DNA from: Pontibacillus halophilus JSM 076056 = DSM 19796
GTDB taxonomy: Bacteria; Bacillota; Bacilli; Bacillales; BH030062
Direction: 5' to 3'
Length of the DNA stretch: 64,000 bases
Assembly: GCF_000425205.1 (NCBI RefSeq)
Contig: NZ_AULI01000008.1
Coordinates: forward strand, 186,001-250,000
Shown here: in pieces, positions 60,951-64,000 of the stretch
Numbering within the stretch: the first letter of the stretch is position 1
How the letters are laid out: the number at the start of each line of letters is the position of its first letter
Position numbers and translations under genes: made by a program
Notes under the pieces: model-generated
Databases searched by the model: none
Told to the model about the DNA's origin: nothing
Seen by the model: only the letters and a program-made list of their open reading frames with translations

Positions 60951-62399
60951 ATGAATATAACTCAATCCATACGCTCTCTTTACATTGATGGTGCGTGGCA
61001 CTCAGCAATCTCAGATGTAAAGATTGCGGTCATCAACCCAGCTACACTACAGCCCATCATGCGGGTCTCATTCGGAGGTACGGAAGAAACGAAAGAAGCC
61101 ATCCAAGCAGCGAAGGCAGCCTTCCCTTCTTGGTCCTCTCTTTCTCCAAGAGAACGAGCAAACTACCTTTATCGTGCCAGAGACATTCTCCTTGATAAGG
61201 TCGATTTCATCGGCCGCTTGATTACGAAAGAACAGGGAAAGCCATTAGCTGAAGCCAAAGGTGAAGTGAAAGGAGCCGCTAGCTTCCTCGAATGGTATGC
61301 AGAGGAGGCAACGCGTTTATATGGCGAACATATCCCCTCCTCAAACCCAGCTAAACGGCTAAGCGTTATCCCCCAACCCATTGGAGTAATTGGAGCCATT
61401 ACGCCTTGGAATTTCCCTGCATCTATGATTACGAGAAAGATTGCTCCCGCTCTCGCTGCAGGATGCACCGTTGTACTAAAGCCTGCTCCGGAAACCCCGC
61501 TTACAGCAATTGAACTAATGAAAGTATTTCACCAGGCAGGCTTGCCTAAAGGAGTCGTCAATCTCGTCACAGGGGACGCCGAGAAAATTGGAGCTGCCCT
61601 ACTCGAAAGCGAAGACGTACGTTTACTGACCTTCACTGGCTCAACTGAAGTTGGAAAGCATTTGATTCGAGGCAGTGCAGACACCGTGAAGAAACTCTCA
61701 TTAGAACTCGGCGGGCACGCCCCGATCCTCGTCTTTCAATCGGCAGACTTAGAGAAGGCAGTAAACCTAACGATTGCAAGTAAGTTCCGTAACAGTGGGC
61801 AAACGTGTATTTGCGCGAATCGTGTGTTTGTAGAACGAAAGGTTCTGAACGAATTCCAAGAGCTTCTCGTTCAGAAAGTGAAAGAACTAAAGCTTGGAGA
61901 TGGGCTCGAGTCATCTACAACGCTTGGCCCTCTCATCAATGGGCGAGCTTATGATAAAGTAACGCATCACGTAGAAGAGGCAGTATCGAAAGGAGCAACC
62001 GTCCTTTACCGGGGGGATGAGAAAGATGAACAATTAGCGGGATATTTTCACCCTCCTGTTGTGCTGACTTCTATTAAGGAAGAGATGTTAATCATGAACG
62101 AGGAGACATTCGGTCCAGTTCTCCCCATCATCCCTTTCGATGAAGAAAGAGAAGCCATTGACCGCGCGAATGATTCACCTTACGGATTAGCCGCTTATGT
62201 CTTCACGAAAGATTTAAATCAATCCATCTCTGTAAGCGAACAGCTCCACTACGGGATTATTGGTATTAATGATGTCTTCCCGGCAACCCCAGAAGCCCCA
62301 TTCGGTGGAGTGAAACAATCTGGATTTGGCAAAGAAGGTGGACACCAAGGCATCCATGAATTCTTAGACTGGAAATACATCTCTACCTCCCTCTCCTAA
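60951..62399 (+). CDS. NAD(P)-dependent semialdehyde dehydrogenase (GabD type)
   Basis: A 482-residue aldehyde dehydrogenase: TPWNFPASMITRKIAPALAAGCTVVLKPA, FTGSTEVGKHL, catalytic Glu in LSLELGGHAPILVF and catalytic Cys in SGQTCICANR. The GQTCICANR and PNA-like ending match succinate/glutarate semialdehyde dehydrogenases. GAGGTGAATGA precedes the ATG. It is 10 bases after the acyl-CoA dehydrogenase, completing the operon. Confidence 0.9.
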   Translation: MNITQSIRSLYIDGAWHSAISDVKIAVINPATLQPIMRVSFGGTEETKEAIQAAKAAFPSWSSLSPRERANYLYRARDILLDKVDFIGRLITKEQGKPLAEAKGEVKGAASFLEWYAEEATRLYGEHIPSSNPAKRLSVIPQPIGVIGAITPWNFPASMITRKIAPALAAGCTVVLKPAPETPLTAIELMKVFHQAGLPKGVVNLVTGDAEKIGAALLESEDVRLLTFTGSTEVGKHLIRGSADTVKKLSLELGGHAPILVFQSADLEKAVNLTIASKFRNSGQTCICANRVFVERKVLNEFQELLVQKVKELKLGDGLESSTTLGPLINGRAYDKVTHHVEEAVSKGATVLYRGDEKDEQLAGYFHPPVVLTSIKEEMLIMNEETFGPVLPIIPFDEEREAIDRANDSPYGLAAYVFTKDLNQSISVSEQLHYGIIGINDVFPATPEAPFGGVKQSGFGKEGGHQGIHEFLDWKYISTSLS

Positions 62400-62420
62400 C
62401 GCATTTGGAGAGGGTTTTAC
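62389..62420 (+). terminator. Terminator after the semialdehyde dehydrogenase
   Basis: CCCTCTCC and GGAGAGGG stem overlapping the stop codon, followed by TTTTACATTT. Confidence 0.7.
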
Positions 62421-62598
62421 ATTTCTTTACACAAACATGGTTGAATTTCATACAAAACTAATAAATTGGTATCATAAATCCAATTCTATTAGATTATTAC
62501 CAAAAATGGTTCAATATGCCCTCCCTTACAAGCAGTCCCTCGTGGTACTTTAATAATTGCTTGCGCAGGCGACTATAAAACTAGGGAGTTACCAATTT

Positions 62599-63528
62599 AT
62601 GAAACGAAAAGCACTCATTTCACTATCTTTAGCACTATCCACAGCATTCTTACCAGCCTTACCCACTTCAGCCACGACCGAAGTCATGACTACAGACTCC
62701 CAAGGAAACCGTGTTGAAACTCACACCCTTCCAAAGGCAGAGACGAACAACGATGAACCCATTGCACAACCTGCTCGTGTTGAAACAAGCACGACTCCAG
62801 CAATCTTAGATGAAGATGGAGAGAAAATCGACGAAACATACATGAAAGAAACAGACGACGATGATGATAATGATGAAGACGAAGATGAGAACGAGGAAGA
62901 ACAATCCACCTCTGACAACTCTGAAGAACTATTCGGCCTATTCGATTGGGGCAATGACTCTGGATCTGATTCTGGCTCTGACTCTACTGATCCATCAGGG
63001 AACACAGAAACTACTAAAACAGCTACTATTCTAGTTGCAGTTGACGAAGAATACCGTAGCGCTTACAGCGACTGGCAAACGATGACACACGAAATCGTTG
63101 AGAAAGCTGACGACGCGTTTACACGCGACCACAATATAGACTTTGAAGTGAAAGCTATTGCGAAGTGGTCTTCTGAAGGAAACAATGCATCTGAAATCCT
63201 TTCAGACTTAGACCGGGACTTCAATGGCAATGGCTATGACTTTGTTGTTGGATTCACACGTGACGCCAACTTCAATTCTGGCGGAATTGCTTATGTATAT
63301 CCATACGACCCTAACGGCAGTGCGATTAGCGTAAACCTAGACCAAGGTCCTACAAACACATGGCACGCAGCTCAACATGAGTTCTCTCACAACTACGGAC
63401 TTGGTCATGACGCACAAGGCAGCGGAATTAAATGTATTATGAACTACGATTATTCGTATGTAATTGATTACTGGGGTCAAGAACACAACCAAATGATTCA
63501 AGACCACAGAGACTGGTATGGACAATAA
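62599..63528 (+). CDS. Secreted zinc metalloprotease (metzincin, M84-like)
   Basis: A 309-residue preproprotein. Signal peptide KALISLSLALSTAFLPALPTSA is followed by a propeptide and an acidic linker (DDDDNDEDEDENEEEQ, then SGSDSGSDS). The catalytic part has QHEFSHNYGLGHD, the zinc motif HExxHxxGxxHD of metzincins, and a Met-turn-like CIMNYDY. This pairing recalls the Bacillus M84 endopeptidases. AGGGAG precedes the ATG. It is secreted and activated outside the cell. Confidence 0.85.
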   Translation: MKRKALISLSLALSTAFLPALPTSATTEVMTTDSQGNRVETHTLPKAETNNDEPIAQPARVETSTTPAILDEDGEKIDETYMKETDDDDDNDEDEDENEEEQSTSDNSEELFGLFDWGNDSGSDSGSDSTDPSGNTETTKTATILVAVDEEYRSAYSDWQTMTHEIVEKADDAFTRDHNIDFEVKAIAKWSSEGNNASEILSDLDRDFNGNGYDFVVGFTRDANFNSGGIAYVYPYDPNGSAISVNLDQGPTNTWHAAQHEFSHNYGLGHDAQGSGIKCIMNYDYSYVIDYWGQEHNQMIQDHRDWYGQ

Positions 63529-63544
63529 TATAGAATACATCATT

Positions 63545-63576
63545 TCCCTCTTTCCACTGAAAGAGGGATTTTTTTA
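63545..63576 (+). terminator. Terminator after the metalloprotease
   Basis: TCCCTCTTT and AAAGAGGGA followed by seven T. Confidence 0.9.
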
Positions 63577-63665
63577 AGCACTTTGATGCATTTCTAATAA
63601 ATCTTGTTTATTTAGAAGGACAAACGGTTACTATAACACTAGTTTGCATTAAAGGAGGATTCAAC

Positions 63666-64000
63666 ATGAATCGATTTACAATTCCACGCGATATTTATTA
63701 TGGCGAAGGCGCCCTTGAAGTGCTTCAGTCATTAGACGGTAAGAAAGCTGCTCTTGTCATTGGCGGAGGTTCCGTCAAAGAGAATGGCAACTTAAATAAA
63801 ATTGAAGAACATCTATCCAAAGCAAATATAGAAACGAAAGTCATTGAAGGCATTACAGAAGAGCCTTCTACAAACCTTATTCAGGAACAAGTCTCTATTC
63901 TAAATGACTTCCAACCTGATTGGATCATCGGAATTGGTGGCGGTTCTCCAATGGACGCTGCCAAAGCTATGTGGATTTGGTACGAGCATCCGGAGCTTCC
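63666..64000 (+). CDS. Iron-containing alcohol dehydrogenase (partial)
   Basis: The first 111 codons of a group III alcohol dehydrogenase: RFTIPRDIYYGEGALEVLQSL, ALVIGGGSVKENG and WIIGIGGGSPMDAAKAMW, the NAD-binding GGGSPMDAAK motif. The rest lies beyond the window. AAAGGAGG precedes the ATG. With the preceding operon it may belong to aldehyde or butanol metabolism, but a terminator separates them. Confidence 0.9.
   Translation, partial: MNRFTIPRDIYYGEGALEVLQSLDGKKAALVIGGGSVKENGNLNKIEEHLSKANIETKVIEGITEEPSTNLIQEQVSILNDFQPDWIIGIGGGSPMDAAKAMWIWYEHPEL

Overview
The window reads as chromosome of a low-to-moderate-GC Bacillota, most likely a Bacillaceae of the halophilic/marine kind. Support comes from purine-rich GGAGG ribosome binding sites before almost every gene, frequent TTG and GTG starts, lipoproteins with Bacillus-type lipoboxes, Bacillus-only small families (DUF3243, DUF4275, DUF1048, CXXC-20-CXXC) and a T-box and a glycine riboswitch in typical Firmicute form. 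A species cannot be named from sequence reading alone. I saw no rRNA, tRNA, CRISPR array, intact insertion sequence or prophage.

Layout. 0-6 kb: an ABC-F ATPase behind a structured leader, a xenorhodopsin-type microbial rhodopsin, a lipase-like hydrolase and a ProA paralogue with no cysteine. 6-16 kb: acetyltransferase, monooxygenase, a MacB-type ABC exporter, Mn catalase, NagB, a MaoC-like hydratase, an AhpD-like protein and a run of small conserved hypotheticals. 16-25 kb: PPK2 polyphosphate kinase, two separate PadR modules with HAAS-type membrane proteins (one fused to a SEDS/RodA-like polymerase), an SBF/ACR3-like transporter and lipoproteins. 25-31 kb: a solitary PD-(D/E)XK nuclease, a glycine riboswitch controlling an ACT (UPF0237) plus UPF0210 gene pair whose second gene ends in a G12 tract, an MFS exporter, and an ArsR/ArsI organoarsenical module. 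31-40 kb: gltB-gltD with divergent gltC, then a T-box (predicted specifier UUC, Phe) before an NSS amino acid transporter.

40-56 kb is the accessory part. It holds a ferritin-like DUF2202 protein, CueP-like copper lipoprotein, EamA/TetR pair, a PadR-DUF1048-DUF1048 operon with a perfect 16-bp inverted-repeat operator, and then (45.6-48.6 kb) a small graveyard of polymorphic-toxin relics: an HNH-type toxin tail followed by an intact SUKH immunity gene, a Tdi1-type immunity pseudogene, a duplicated membrane-gene fragment and two frameshifted genes. From 51 to 55 kb there are VOC proteins, a zinc metallopeptidase, a Gfo/Idh oxidoreductase and an SDR, punctuated by four copies of a GGGACAGG palindromic repeat. 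A MerR regulator diverges from the SDR, with matching 18-bp palindromes.

56-64 kb: a dicarboxylate/glutamate symporter, then a catabolic operon (CoA transferase III, acyl-CoA dehydrogenase, semialdehyde dehydrogenase) that would fit glutarate/5-aminovalerate or a similar acid, a secreted HExxHxxGxxHD metalloprotease, and the start of an iron-type alcohol dehydrogenase cut by the window edge.

The most unusual items are the glycine riboswitch-UPF0237-UPF0210 unit with its homopolymer end, the cysteine-free ProA, the rhodopsin with inward-pump residues, the PadR-controlled HAAS-SEDS fusion, and the toxin/immunity remnants.
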